Below, piece by piece: positions 26,770 through 36,007 of a DNA stretch of 64,000 nucleotides (its first letter is position 1; each line of letters begins with the position of its first letter). The notes under the pieces were generated by a model that was given only the letters and a program-made list of their open reading frames with translations, had not been told where the DNA came from and ran no database searches. The DNA is taken from NCBI RefSeq assembly GCF_040560245.1, contig NZ_JAKMWP010000007.1; one strand, 5' to 3'. This DNA comes from Morganella sibonii (lineage in GTDB: Bacteria; Pseudomonadota; Gammaproteobacteria; Enterobacterales; Enterobacteriaceae). A program made the position numbers and the translations under genes.

Positions 26770-27948
26770 ATGACAACATTAGGTACGGCATTACGCCCGG
26801 GGGCAACAAAGGTGATGTTGCTGGGTGCAGGTGAACTGGGTAAAGAAGTGGCGATTGAGTGTCAGCGTCTCGGTATTGAGGTGATCGCGGTGGATCGTTA
26901 CGACAATGCACCGGCGATGCATATCGCGCACCGCCGCTATGTGATCAATATGCTGGATGGCGCGGAACTGGAAGCGGTTATCCGGAAAGAACAGCCTGAT
27001 CATATTGTGCCGGAAATTGAAGCCATTGCGACAGACACGCTGTACCGGCTTGAGCAGGAAGGCTTTCATGTTGTGCCCTGTGCCAATGCGGTAAAACTGA
27101 CGATGAACCGTGAAGGTATCCGCCGCCTGGCCGCAGAAGAGCTGGGGCTGATGACATCAGAATACCGTTTTGCTGATGATGAGGCGTCTTTTATCCGTGC
27201 CGCCGGTGAAATCGGATTTCCCTGTATTATCAAACCGGTGATGAGTTCATCGGGTAAAGGGCAGAGCATCATCCGTGATGAAAGTACACTGCATGATGCC
27301 TGGCTTGCATCCCAGGAGGCAGGACGTGCCGGTAAAGGGCGGGTTATTGTCGAGCGGATGATTGATTTTGATTATGAAATTACCCTGCTGACTGTCCGTG
27401 CGGCAGATGGTGTGCATTTCTGTGCGCCGGTCGGTCATCGTCAGGAGCGCGGGGATTACCGTGAATCCTGGCAGCCGCAGGCCATGCCGGAGACGGTTCT
27501 GGCGCGGGCGCAACAGGTGGCGGCGACGATCGTTAACGGCCTGGGCGGCTATGGTTTGTTTGGTGTCGAACTGTTTGTCCGCGGTGAGGATATCATTTTC
27601 AATGAAGTGTCCCCGCGTCCCCACGATACCGGACTGGTCACACTGATTTCACAGAATATTTCTGAATTTGCCCTGCATGTGCGGGCGTTTCTCGGATTAC
27701 CGGCCGGAGAGATAATTCAGTACCGTCCGGCAGCCTCAGCGGTCATTCTGCCGTCACTGAGCAGTGATGATGTCCGTTACAGCGGGCTGGAACAGGCTCT
27801 TACAGGGACAGTGCAACTGCGTCTGTTTGCCAAACCGGAGATTGACGGTCACCGGCGCATGGGCGTGGCACTGGCACTGGCACCGACCGTGCAGGAAGCG
27901 GTGGCGGCGGCAAAACAGGCTGCGGCGTCAGTGGTCGTCACCGGCTGA
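26770..27948 (+). CDS. purT: Formate-dependent phosphoribosylglycinamide formyltransferase PurT
   Basis: ATP-grasp enzyme of de novo purine synthesis, making N-formyl-GAR from GAR, formate and ATP. 392 residues from ATG 26770, which gives the usual N-terminus M-T-T-L-G-T-A-L-R-P-G-A and has AGGTGA upstream; the longer frame from 26701 runs through the promoter and PurR site and is not coding. Motifs include M-L-L-G-A-G-E-L-G-K-E-V, C-I-I-K-P-V-M-S-S-S-G-K-G and F-N-E-V-S-P-R-P-H-D-T-G. Notable as the biosynthetic counterpart to the purine breakdown cluster in the same window. Confidence 0.95.
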   Translation: MTTLGTALRPGATKVMLLGAGELGKEVAIECQRLGIEVIAVDRYDNAPAMHIAHRRYVINMLDGAELEAVIRKEQPDHIVPEIEAIATDTLYRLEQEGFHVVPCANAVKLTMNREGIRRLAAEELGLMTSEYRFADDEASFIRAAGEIGFPCIIKPVMSSSGKGQSIIRDESTLHDAWLASQEAGRAGKGRVIVERMIDFDYEITLLTVRAADGVHFCAPVGHRQERGDYRESWQPQAMPETVLARAQQVAATIVNGLGGYGLFGVELFVRGEDIIFNEVSPRPHDTGLVTLISQNISEFALHVRAFLGLPAGEIIQYRPAASAVILPSLSSDDVRYSGLEQALTGTVQLRLFAKPEIDGHRRMGVALALAPTVQEAVAAAKQAAASVVVTG

Positions 27949-28029
27949 CCGGGGTAATATCGGTGATGGCCTTCCCGTATATATAAAGAGGAAGGCATCA
28001 CAGACCGTGGTCAGGCAGAGGAATAACCG

Positions 28030-28542
28030 ATGAAATGCAGAATACCGGGAATCGTATTTGTGATGTTGCTGCCGCTGACCGCCTTTGCCGGTACGGATGT
28101 GCAGGCTGAAAAAGCCCGCGACTGGGTGCGGGCACATGCGGAAACCCCTGACGATGCCGATAATTGTTTCAGGCCGGAAAATCCGTATCAGCTCTGTCTG
28201 TATCAGGATAAGAAGAGCTACGGCTTTCATTTTAAGGATGTCTTGCTTCAGGAGCCTTATGAGCCGTATTTTTTCGATAACGGGCCGGATTATGCGTCAG
28301 AAGGGCGATACAGGATAAAGATCGGCGATAAAATCGGCTTCGCGGACAGCGTAACCGGGAAACTGGTGATTCCGGCGATTTATGACTGTGCGCATCCTTA
28401 TAAGAATGGTGTGGCAGAGGTCGGTGTGCGCTGTGTGACAAAAGGGGACGGCGAACACTCCTGGTGGACCGGCGGCCGCTGGTTCCGTATCGATACCAAT
28501 GGCCTGATCACCGGATTTGACCGGACGCCCATCCCGTTATGA
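28030..28542 (+). CDS. Exported WG-repeat-like protein of unknown function
   Basis: A 170-residue protein with a signal peptide (about 1-20, ending A-F-A). The central part R-Y-R-I-K-I-G-D-K-I-G-F-A-D-S-V-T-G-K-L-V-I-P resembles one WG repeat (x-G-x-I-D-x-x-G-x-x-V-I-P-x-x-Y-D). Four cysteines may form disulfides in the periplasm. AGAGGA precedes the ATG. Ends six bases into the convergent DUF3592-like gene. Function unknown. Confidence 0.7.
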   Translation: MKCRIPGIVFVMLLPLTAFAGTDVQAEKARDWVRAHAETPDDADNCFRPENPYQLCLYQDKKSYGFHFKDVLLQEPYEPYFFDNGPDYASEGRYRIKIGDKIGFADSVTGKLVIPAIYDCAHPYKNGVAEVGVRCVTKGDGEHSWWTGGRWFRIDTNGLITGFDRTPIPL

Positions 28543-29085
28543 CGGGCTGCCGTAACGGCGGCGCGCGAGAATACGCAGCCGCCGGCTGTGCAGAATATAG
28601 GTCACCAGCAGAATAAAGGCGATCACACTCCAGACAATGATTTCACCGTAACGCGCACCGAAGTCTGCAATCTGCGCTTTTCCCGGATTATCCTTCTGAT
28701 AATAAACACCAATCGTGCCATTTTCGCACTGCGTCTGACATAACAGATGATCCGGTGAGGTAAATGTCACGATTTTATTATCCGCCGTCACGAACTTCAC
28801 CACCGGCCAGCCAACCAGCTGCTGCCCTGAACGGGTATCACGCACTTCTGTTTTCAGGTAACCGGTTATCTGCCCGTCCGCATAGACATCGTTCTGCTGT
28901 GTCTGCCATGTCTGATAAATGATAAAGCCGGCCAGAAAAAGCACACTGAATGTCAGCAGGCGGAGAACACGCTGAAACAGCATATTACGTTGTGTCTGCT
29001 TATCGGCATAAGCACGGAGATTGCCGGAAGGTGTGCCGGATTTTTTAGTCATATCGGTTACGGTCTTCTGTCGGTTTCTGGTCAT
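28537..29085 (-). CDS. DUF3592-like membrane protein
   Basis: A 182-residue protein with two membrane helices (about 43-60 and 148-167) flanking an exported domain holding V-T-F-T-S-P-D and V-Y-Y-Q-K-D-N-P-G-K-A, the pattern of DUF3592 proteins (x-V-x-Y-x-P-x-x-P). The start could also be the ATG at 29052, 11 codons in; no strong Shine-Dalgarno decides. Function unknown. Overlaps the convergent neighbour by six bases. Confidence 0.7.
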   Translation of the reverse strand: MTRNRQKTVTDMTKKSGTPSGNLRAYADKQTQRNMLFQRVLRLLTFSVLFLAGFIIYQTWQTQQNDVYADGQITGYLKTEVRDTRSGQQLVGWPVVKFVTADNKIVTFTSPDHLLCQTQCENGTIGVYYQKDNPGKAQIADFGARYGEIIVWSVIAFILLVTYILHSRRLRILARRRYGSPS

Positions 29086-29396
29086 AAATTACGGAGAAAA
29101 ACGGATAAAAGCACAGTTTCATAAAAAATTAACAAAAAGCATTAAAAAATTTAAAAAACATAACGTTAACCCGATCACAAATTTTACCGCCCCGGGGGAC
29201 GGATAAAACCGCCCGGCGGCAAAAAGTGACCGCTTAATCGGCTATATAACCGCTTACGGGATAATCCCCGTTTCCCGCCTTGATTTTCCTATCATAAAAC
29301 ACACTTGCAGGAAGTTTCTATTTTATTCGGGCTGAAACACTTTTTCCGTACGGATACGGATCATTTTGATTATCACAGTCACATTTAAGGTGCGTT
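29086..29396. other. Control region upstream of the BtsT-type transporter gene
   Basis: Holds an ATAACGTTAACC word at 29160-29171 resembling the LacI-type sites at 25.3-25.6 kb, and GC-rich short repeats around 29195-29270. No consensus promoter or CRP site is convincing. AAGGTGCG precedes the ATG at 29397. Confidence 0.35.
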
Positions 29397-31547
29397 ATGA
29401 ACTCTAATCGCTTATTTAAGCACATACCCTGGTTTATCCTGGGGATTATAGGTGCTTTCTGTCTCGGCGTTGTGGCTTTACGCCGCGGCGAGCATGTCAG
29501 TGCATTATGGATCATTGTTGCATCGATATCAGTCTATCTGGTGGCGTACCGCTACTACAGTCTGTATATCGCAACAAAGGTTATGAAACTGGACCCGACC
29601 CGGTCAACACCGGCGGTCATCAATAATGATGGTCTGAACTATGTTCCGACTAACCGTAACGTTTTGTTCGGTCACCACTTTGCCGCGATCGCCGGTGCGG
29701 GTCCGTTAGTCGGGCCGGTACTTGCCGCGCAGATGGGGTATCTGCCGGGCACACTCTGGCTGCTGGCCGGTGTGGTACTGGCAGGGGCGGTACAGGACTT
29801 TATGGTGCTGTTTATCTCCTCGCGCCGTAATGGTGCATCTCTGGGTGAGATTGTTAAAGAAGAGATGGGAAGCGTGCCGGGCACTATCGCGCTCTTCGGC
29901 TGTTTCCTGATTATGATCATCATCCTCGCCGTGCTGGCCCTGATTGTGGTGAAAGCACTGGCAGAAAGTCCGTGGGGTGTGTTCACCGTTGTATCGACTG
30001 TACCGATTGCCCTGTTTATGGGGATCTACATGCGCTATCTCCGGCCGGGACGGGTTGGTGAAGTGTCTGTCATTGGTATCGTGCTGCTGGTTGCCGCTAT
30101 CTGGTTCGGTGGCGTGATTGCCGCAGACCCTTACTGGGGCCCTGCGCTGACCTTTAAAGATACCACGATCACGTATGCGCTGATCGGCTATGCGTTTGTT
30201 TCCGCACTGCTGCCGGTGTGGCTGATTCTGGCACCGCGTGACTACCTGGCGACTTTCCTGAAAATCGGGGTTATCGTCGGTCTGGCAGTGGGGATCGTAA
30301 TTCTTAACCCTGACCTGAAAATGCCGGCGATGACACAGTTCGTTGACGGAACCGGTCCGGTCTGGAAAGGTGCTCTGTTCCCGTTCCTGTTTATTACCAT
30401 TGCCTGTGGTGCGGTTTCCGGCTTCCACGCCCTGATTGCATCCGGTACCACACCGAAACTGCTGGCCTGTGAAACTGATGCCCGCTATATCGGCTACGGT
30501 GCCATGCTGATGGAATCCTTTGTGGCGGTGATGGCGCTGGTTGCAGCGTCCATTATTGAACCGGGTCTCTATTTCGCGATGAACACCCCGCCTGCCGCAC
30601 TGGGTATCACCATGCCGGATCTGCATAACCTCGGCACCGCTGATGCACCGATGATCATGGCGCAGCTGAAAGACGTGACCGCGCAGGCCGCGGCAACAGT
30701 CAGTTCCTGGGGCTTTGTTATCTCGCCGGAAGAGATTTTACAGACCGCCAAAGATATCGGTGAGCCGTCTGTCCTCAACCGTGCGGGTGGTGCACCGACA
30801 CTGGCGGTCGGTATCGCGCATGTGTTCCACAAAATCATTCCTGCGGCGGATATGGGCTTCTGGTATCACTTCGGTATCCTGTTTGAAGCACTGTTTATCC
30901 TGACTGCACTGGATGCGGGTACCCGTTCCGGCCGCTTTATGCTCCAGGATCTGCTGGGTAACTTCGTTCCGTTCCTGAAGAAAACCGATTCCTTCATTGC
31001 CGGTGTGATCGGTACTGCCGGTTGTGTGGGTCTGTGGGGTTATCTGCTGTATCAGGGCGTGGTTGATCCGCTGGGCGGCGTTAAGAGCCTGTGGCCGCTG
31101 TTCGGTATCTCCAACCAGATGCTGGCCGCTGTTGCACTGGTTCTGTCCACCGTTGTCCTGATTAAGATGAAGCGCAGCAAATATATCTGGGTAACCACTA
31201 TCCCTGCGGTATGGCTGCTGATTTGTACCACCTGGGCGCTGGGCCTGAAACTGTTCAGTGACAATCCGCAACTGGAAGGTTTCTTCTGGCTGGCAAGCGA
31301 GTACAAACGCCGCATTGCGGAAGGCGGAGCATTAACCCCTGAACAGGTTGCCAATATGCAGCACATCGTGGTGAATAACTACACCAACGCAGGGCTGAGT
31401 ATTATCTTCCTGGTCGTTGTGTACAGCATCATCTTCTACGGTATCCGTACCGCGATGAAAGCAAGCAAAAATCCGGAACGTACTGACAGCGAAACACCGT
31501 ATATTCCTGTTCCGGAAGAGGGAATTAAAGTCTCCTCCTCACACTGA
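29397..31547 (+). CDS. btsT: CstA-family pyruvate/carbon-starvation transporter (BtsT type)
   Basis: A 716-residue inner-membrane protein with about 17-18 helices, the same length as E. coli BtsT (YjiY), a pyruvate/H+ symporter. Family motifs: N-N-D-G-x-N-Y-V-P-T near residue 80, F-G-H-H-F-A-A-I-A-G-A-G-P-L-V-G-P, and G-A-V-S-G-F-H-A-L-I-A-S-G-T-T-P-K. Followed by yjiA as in E. coli, but the small yjiX gene that normally sits between them is absent. Peptide uptake (CstA function) is an alternative. Confidence 0.88.
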   Translation: MNSNRLFKHIPWFILGIIGAFCLGVVALRRGEHVSALWIIVASISVYLVAYRYYSLYIATKVMKLDPTRSTPAVINNDGLNYVPTNRNVLFGHHFAAIAGAGPLVGPVLAAQMGYLPGTLWLLAGVVLAGAVQDFMVLFISSRRNGASLGEIVKEEMGSVPGTIALFGCFLIMIIILAVLALIVVKALAESPWGVFTVVSTVPIALFMGIYMRYLRPGRVGEVSVIGIVLLVAAIWFGGVIAADPYWGPALTFKDTTITYALIGYAFVSALLPVWLILAPRDYLATFLKIGVIVGLAVGIVILNPDLKMPAMTQFVDGTGPVWKGALFPFLFITIACGAVSGFHALIASGTTPKLLACETDARYIGYGAMLMESFVAVMALVAASIIEPGLYFAMNTPPAALGITMPDLHNLGTADAPMIMAQLKDVTAQAAATVSSWGFVISPEEILQTAKDIGEPSVLNRAGGAPTLAVGIAHVFHKIIPAADMGFWYHFGILFEALFILTALDAGTRSGRFMLQDLLGNFVPFLKKTDSFIAGVIGTAGCVGLWGYLLYQGVVDPLGGVKSLWPLFGISNQMLAAVALVLSTVVLIKMKRSKYIWVTTIPAVWLLICTTWALGLKLFSDNPQLEGFFWLASEYKRRIAEGGALTPEQVANMQHIVVNNYTNAGLSIIFLVVVYSIIFYGIRTAMKASKNPERTDSETPYIPVPEEGIKVSSSH

Positions 31548-31575
31548 TAACAGCATGCAGTAACGCTGAAATCTC

Positions 31576-31620
31576 ATCCCCCGTATGATGTCAGTCACAT
31601 TGTGCGGGGGATATTTTTTA
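31576..31620 (+). terminator. Rho-independent terminator after btsT
   Basis: Stem ATCCCCCG / CGGGGGAT with a loop of about 20 bases, followed by A and a T-run. Separates btsT from yjiA, so yjiA needs read-through or its own promoter. Confidence 0.65.
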
Positions 31621-31686
31621 TTATCCGTGTTATTTGTTACTCTGACAGCCTTTGTTCCGCTGTCTGTCTGTAAGAAGGACCCGATT

Positions 31687-32646
31687 ATGCAACCTATCTC
31701 CGTGACCATTCTGACCGGTTTTCTGGGAGCCGGAAAAACCACACTGCTGCGCCATATTCTCCACGAGGAGCACGGGCAGAAAATTGCCGTGATTGAAAAT
31801 GAATTCGGTGAGGTACCGATTGATGATGAAATTATCGGTGATCGCGCCACGCAGATAAAAACCCTGAGCAACGGGTGTATCTGCTGCAGCCGCTCAAGTG
31901 AGCTGGAAGATGCATTACTCGACCTGTGCGAAAACCTGGACAGCGGTAAAATCGATTTTGACCGTCTGGTGATTGAATGCACCGGGATGGCCGACCCCGG
32001 TCCGATCACACAAACGTTTTTCTCCAATGAGAAACTGTGTGAGCGTTATGTGCTGGACGGTATTATCACGCTGGTGGATGCGGTACATGCACAGCAGCAG
32101 CTGGATCAGTTCACTATCGCTCAGGCGCAGATCGGCTACGCGGATCGCATTCTGCTGACCAAAACAGACGTTGAGCCGGATAATGAGGCACTGCTGGCCC
32201 GTTTGCAGCGGATTAATGCCAAAGCCCCGGTATATAAAGTGGTTAACGGTGAAATCGACATGAATCTGCTGTTTAATGTCGGCGGTTTTATGCTGGATGA
32301 TAATGTGGAAATCAGCAAACCGCTGTTCCGCTTTGCACCGAAACAGCAAAATGATATTCAGTCACTGGTGATCACCATGGATAAACCGGTGGAGATCAGT
32401 GCGATTTCCCGCGCCATGGAAACCCTGTTACTCAGCTATGCCGATAATATGCTGCGTTACAAAGGGTTGCTCTGGATTAAAGATGAGCCGCGCCGCTTAT
32501 TGTTCCAGGGCGTTCAGCGCCTTTACAGCGCGGACTTCGACCGCGAATGGCGTGAGGATGATGTAAAACAGAGTGTGCTGATTTTTATCGGTATGCAGTT
32601 GCCGGAGCAGGAAATCCGCAATGCGTTTGCCACGCTGACAGCGTGA
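31687..32646 (+). CDS. yjiA: COG0523-family GTPase YjiA
   Basis: A 319-residue metal-binding P-loop GTPase. G-F-L-G-A-G-K-T-T (Walker A), the G-C-I-C-C metal motif, E-C-T-G-M-A-D-P and the T-K-T-D nucleotide motif are all present, with the CobW C-terminal domain after. Proposed to act in metal homeostasis or as a metallochaperone. Start at ATG 31687 preceded by AAGGA; upstream codons belong to leader sequence. Confidence 0.9.
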   Translation: MQPISVTILTGFLGAGKTTLLRHILHEEHGQKIAVIENEFGEVPIDDEIIGDRATQIKTLSNGCICCSRSSELEDALLDLCENLDSGKIDFDRLVIECTGMADPGPITQTFFSNEKLCERYVLDGIITLVDAVHAQQQLDQFTIAQAQIGYADRILLTKTDVEPDNEALLARLQRINAKAPVYKVVNGEIDMNLLFNVGGFMLDDNVEISKPLFRFAPKQQNDIQSLVITMDKPVEISAISRAMETLLLSYADNMLRYKGLLWIKDEPRRLLFQGVQRLYSADFDREWREDDVKQSVLIFIGMQLPEQEIRNAFATLTA

Positions 32647-32663
32647 TAACAGCGCTGAAAGCA

Positions 32664-32689
32664 TGAAAAAACCGGCCGGTGCGGCCGGT
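32664..32689 (-). terminator. Rho-independent terminator of cyuA
   Basis: On the minus strand ACCGGCC / GGCCGGT stem followed by a run of six T (plus-strand A at about 32665-32670). Serves the minus-strand desulfidase gene, which ends at 32731. Confidence 0.8.
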
Positions 32690-32730
32690 AAAGGAAAGGG
32701 GGCTTCCTTAAAAAGCCAAACCCGGAAAAA

Positions 32731-34038
32731 TCAGGCTGATTTTGCCTTGTTTGCCATGATTTCAATAATCTGCACATCGGTGTGCTGCATAGATAGGCTG
32801 GCCAGCGCACAGAGGTTAGCGATGGATTGATCCACACCGTTGCAGACGATGCCGTCGTTACCGCCGACACACTGCTGATTCATCGCCATCAGCACCGCTT
32901 TATAGGCTGCGCTGACGCCGCTGGAGACTTTCATCGCGCAGCTGTTGGATGCACCGTCACAGATAATCCCGCTGATATCACCAATCATGCTGCTGATAGC
33001 CATCGCCACCGGCTCGTATTTTCCTTCAAATAACCATGCAATACCGGCTGCGGAACCCATGGAGGCTGTGGTGGCCGCACACAGCGCGGAAAGCGGCGGG
33101 AACTGGCTGTGAATATAAATCGCCATCAGGTGAGACAATGTCAGGGCCCGGATAAGCTGCTCCTCATCCGCCTGTAAATATTCCGCTACCACCACTACCG
33201 GCTGGGTTGCGGCGATCCCCTGGTTACCGGAACCGGAGTTACTCATCGCAGGCAGTTGTGCGCCGCCCATACGGGCATCCGAGGCTGAAGAGGTACGGAT
33301 CATAATGTCGGACAGCAGGTCTTTTGACAGCAGTCCGCGCTCACGCTGTTTCTCCAGCGAGCGGCCGATTTGTAACCCGTACGGGTTAGACATCCCTTCG
33401 CGGGCCAGTGCGTCATTCAGATCAGCGGCCTGCCGCATAAAATTGATCATCGAAACCGGTGCCTGAGTGGCGAAATCATAAATATCACGGGTGCAGGCAC
33501 CGGCAAACGGATCATCACTGCCGCCCTGATGCGTGATGGCATCATCCCGGTAAATAATGGTGCCGTTGTGACTGATTTCTGTCACATGGGTATGATCACC
33601 GCAGATAGTGACTGTCGCCTGTTCGTCACCGCTGTATACCGTGGCTTCGGAGTACAGGACGTGGCTGCACGGTTCTTTGATTTCCACCGATACCGCACCG
33701 GAGGCAAGAAAGGCTTTCCCGGCCGCGATATCGTCTGCGGTTACACCACACAGCACATTCAGGCCGGCATCCGGTTGTCCGCCGATAGCCCCGAGTGCTG
33801 CCGCGACCGGCAGGCCGGTCATACCTGTTCCCGGAACGGTGACACCAAGACCATTTTTCATCAGGTTCGGAGATACAAAGCAGCGGATCTGTTCCGGTGC
33901 TCCGCGCAGGCATGCGGCTGCTTTTGCGGCAGCCAGCGCCAGTGAAATCGGTTCGGTGCAGCCTGTCGCCGGTTTGACTGACTGACGCAATACTGCGACA
34001 AAATTATTCCATTGATCAGGGGTGTGATGTGTTGCCAT
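32731..34038 (-). CDS. cyuA: L-cysteine desulfidase CyuA (YhaM, UPF0597)
   Basis: Degrades L-cysteine to pyruvate, ammonia and sulfide, mainly anaerobically, with an oxygen-sensitive Fe-S cluster. 435 residues, one short of E. coli CyuA. Likely cluster ligands are C27 in T-G-C-T-E-P and the two cysteines of I-I-C-D-G-A-S-N-S-C-A-M. In E. coli it pairs with the permease cyuP and regulator cyuR; here it stands alone, between yjiA and a MATE gene. Confidence 0.92.
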   Translation of the reverse strand: MATHHTPDQWNNFVAVLRQSVKPATGCTEPISLALAAAKAAACLRGAPEQIRCFVSPNLMKNGLGVTVPGTGMTGLPVAAALGAIGGQPDAGLNVLCGVTADDIAAGKAFLASGAVSVEIKEPCSHVLYSEATVYSGDEQATVTICGDHTHVTEISHNGTIIYRDDAITHQGGSDDPFAGACTRDIYDFATQAPVSMINFMRQAADLNDALAREGMSNPYGLQIGRSLEKQRERGLLSKDLLSDIMIRTSSASDARMGGAQLPAMSNSGSGNQGIAATQPVVVVAEYLQADEEQLIRALTLSHLMAIYIHSQFPPLSALCAATTASMGSAAGIAWLFEGKYEPVAMAISSMIGDISGIICDGASNSCAMKVSSGVSAAYKAVLMAMNQQCVGGNDGIVCNGVDQSIANLCALASLSMQHTDVQIIEIMANKAKSA

Positions 34039-34461
34039 TTTTCAGCCTTAAATACGCGAATCCGTTATGTGGCTCAGTGTACCGAAAGGGCAGCAGAAAA
34101 ATCCTTTCACAATTCAGGGGTATTTTCAGAATCCGGAGAAAAACTTTCTCCGGGGAATAAAAAATAGGGCGGATAAGGGGGAATGAAGCAAGAAATCGTC
34201 CGGAGGTGAAAAGAGATAAAAATACTTATCTAACTATTTGATTTAAATATCTTATTGAATGTGATTTGTATGCATTATGTTATGCATAAATAAAAAAGTG
34301 TGATGTGAACCCGTGATATCAGTCACGAAAAACTGCGTATCCGGCTATTTATCAGCATATAATCCCGTATTTATTCTTTATATTGATGTATTTTGGTGTA
34401 ATAAGCTGGTGGCTGAGGTGATTCCCGCTGCACAATTGCAGCGGGGATTCTGACGGATTTA
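34039..34461. other. Intergenic region upstream of cyuA and downstream of the MATE gene
   Basis: Holds the cyuA control region. An inverted repeat TATGCAT (34269-34275) / ATGCATA (34282-34288) is a possible regulator site, about 230 bp from cyuA. The hairpin CCCGCTGCA / TGCAGCGGG at 34424-34445 lies just after the MATE stop codon and may end that transcript, although it lacks a T-run. Confidence 0.45.
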
Positions 34462-35808
34462 TCAGCCTTCAATATCCAGCCGTTTTGACTGCCATTTTTT
34501 CGAGCGCCAGCGCCATGTATTCACAAGCCCGCGCAGCCACTCATCACACAGAAAACCAATCCAGATACCGAGTATTCCCATCTCCAGTTTGATGCCGAGC
34601 ACATAGCCGACCGGCAGCGCGACACACCACATAAAGAACAGGGCGGTACAGAGCGGGAAACGGGCGTCACCGGCGGCACGCAGGGCGTTTACCATCACAA
34701 TATTCAGCGTGCGTCCCGGCTCTAAAAAGACCGACAGCAGGAACAGCGGCAGCAGCAGTTTAATCACCGCCTGATCATCACTCAGCCCGTAAGCGAGGTG
34801 ATCACGGAACAGCCAGAACAGAAAGACAATCGGAATGGTGCTGAAGAAGCCGGTTTTCAGGCTTTTCATGCCGCGCTGATAAGCATCCTCAAAGCGTTTT
34901 GCCCCGACCAGATGCCCGACCAGAATCTCATTTCCGATACTGATAGTTATCCCGAACAGCATAATAAACAGTGATAACTGGAAGTAGATGGTCTGCGCCG
35001 CCAGCGCGGTCTCGCCCATCAGCCCGATAAAGGCGATGGCAACCATATAATGCAGCATCCAGACCAGGTTTTCCCCGGCAGACGGCAGACCGACATGCAG
35101 GATCTGTCTCAGCATATTTTTAGACCAGTGAAACAGCATGCGCGGCACGAATTTGATCCGCAGGCCGTAAAAGAGCAGAACGCACAGCAGCGCCACGGCA
35201 ATCAGGCGTCCGGCCACGGTGGACCAGGCAACACCGACCAGCCCGTACTGCGGCAGACCGAACAGGCCGTACAGCACAATACAGTTACCGACAACGGTCA
35301 CCACGTTTGCGACCAGCGTGACATACATTGCCGGTTTGGCTCTGCCGTACACCCGCAGACAGGCTGCCAGAATGATGGTCACCGCTTCCGGAATTAAACA
35401 AATCCCCAGAATATGCAGATAGTTAAAGGCATCTTCCATCAGATGTTCCGGCGTATTCATCAGTTCCAGAATTTTATAACCGAAAATAATGGTAAATCCG
35501 GCGGACAATAATCCGAGCAACAGATTGAACGCGATGGAGATATGGATTGCCTGACTGGCCTTATCCCGTCTTCCCGCCCCGATATACTGGGCGATGACCA
35601 CGCTGCACCCGACACTGATAAAGTTAAAAATAGTGATAAACAGGTCAAATGCCTGGTTACCGACCGCCATCGCCGCCAGATATTTTGACGACACATGGCT
35701 GACCATCCAGGTATTAATCAGGAAGGTGGAAAAGTGTAATAACAGGTCGATAAAAATCGGCCAGCTTAAGGAAAAGAGCCCGCGCTCTGTCACATCAGAC
35801 TGATGCAT
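34462..35808 (-). CDS. MATE-family efflux transporter
   Basis: A 448-residue, 12-helix multidrug/metabolite exporter of the NorM-like branch. Two homologous halves can be seen, each with a family-type opening (L-S-W-P-I-F and V-G-L-P-S-A-G-E-N). Ion-coupled export of cationic drugs or flavins is the family role; closest in feel to EmmdR/YeeO types. It stands alone, divergent from the ddh gene, and gives no clue to substrate. Confidence 0.88.
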   Translation of the reverse strand: MHQSDVTERGLFSLSWPIFIDLLLHFSTFLINTWMVSHVSSKYLAAMAVGNQAFDLFITIFNFISVGCSVVIAQYIGAGRRDKASQAIHISIAFNLLLGLLSAGFTIIFGYKILELMNTPEHLMEDAFNYLHILGICLIPEAVTIILAACLRVYGRAKPAMYVTLVANVVTVVGNCIVLYGLFGLPQYGLVGVAWSTVAGRLIAVALLCVLLFYGLRIKFVPRMLFHWSKNMLRQILHVGLPSAGENLVWMLHYMVAIAFIGLMGETALAAQTIYFQLSLFIMLFGITISIGNEILVGHLVGAKRFEDAYQRGMKSLKTGFFSTIPIVFLFWLFRDHLAYGLSDDQAVIKLLLPLFLLSVFLEPGRTLNIVMVNALRAAGDARFPLCTALFFMWCVALPVGYVLGIKLEMGILGIWIGFLCDEWLRGLVNTWRWRSKKWQSKRLDIEG

Positions 35809-36007
35809 GACGACCTTCTGTAAAGAGTGTGATTTTTGTTCCGGGACGGATACAGGGAGCCGGATTCTACCAGGATAATATTACTGAGAATAGCGAAAGG
35901 TGAAAAATAAAACATTTTTTTCATAACTAATTAAGAAATCAATGTTTCCTTTCATAAATAAGTATGATTTCCTTATCTGACTAATCAATGATGACAGAGA
36001 GAATTCC

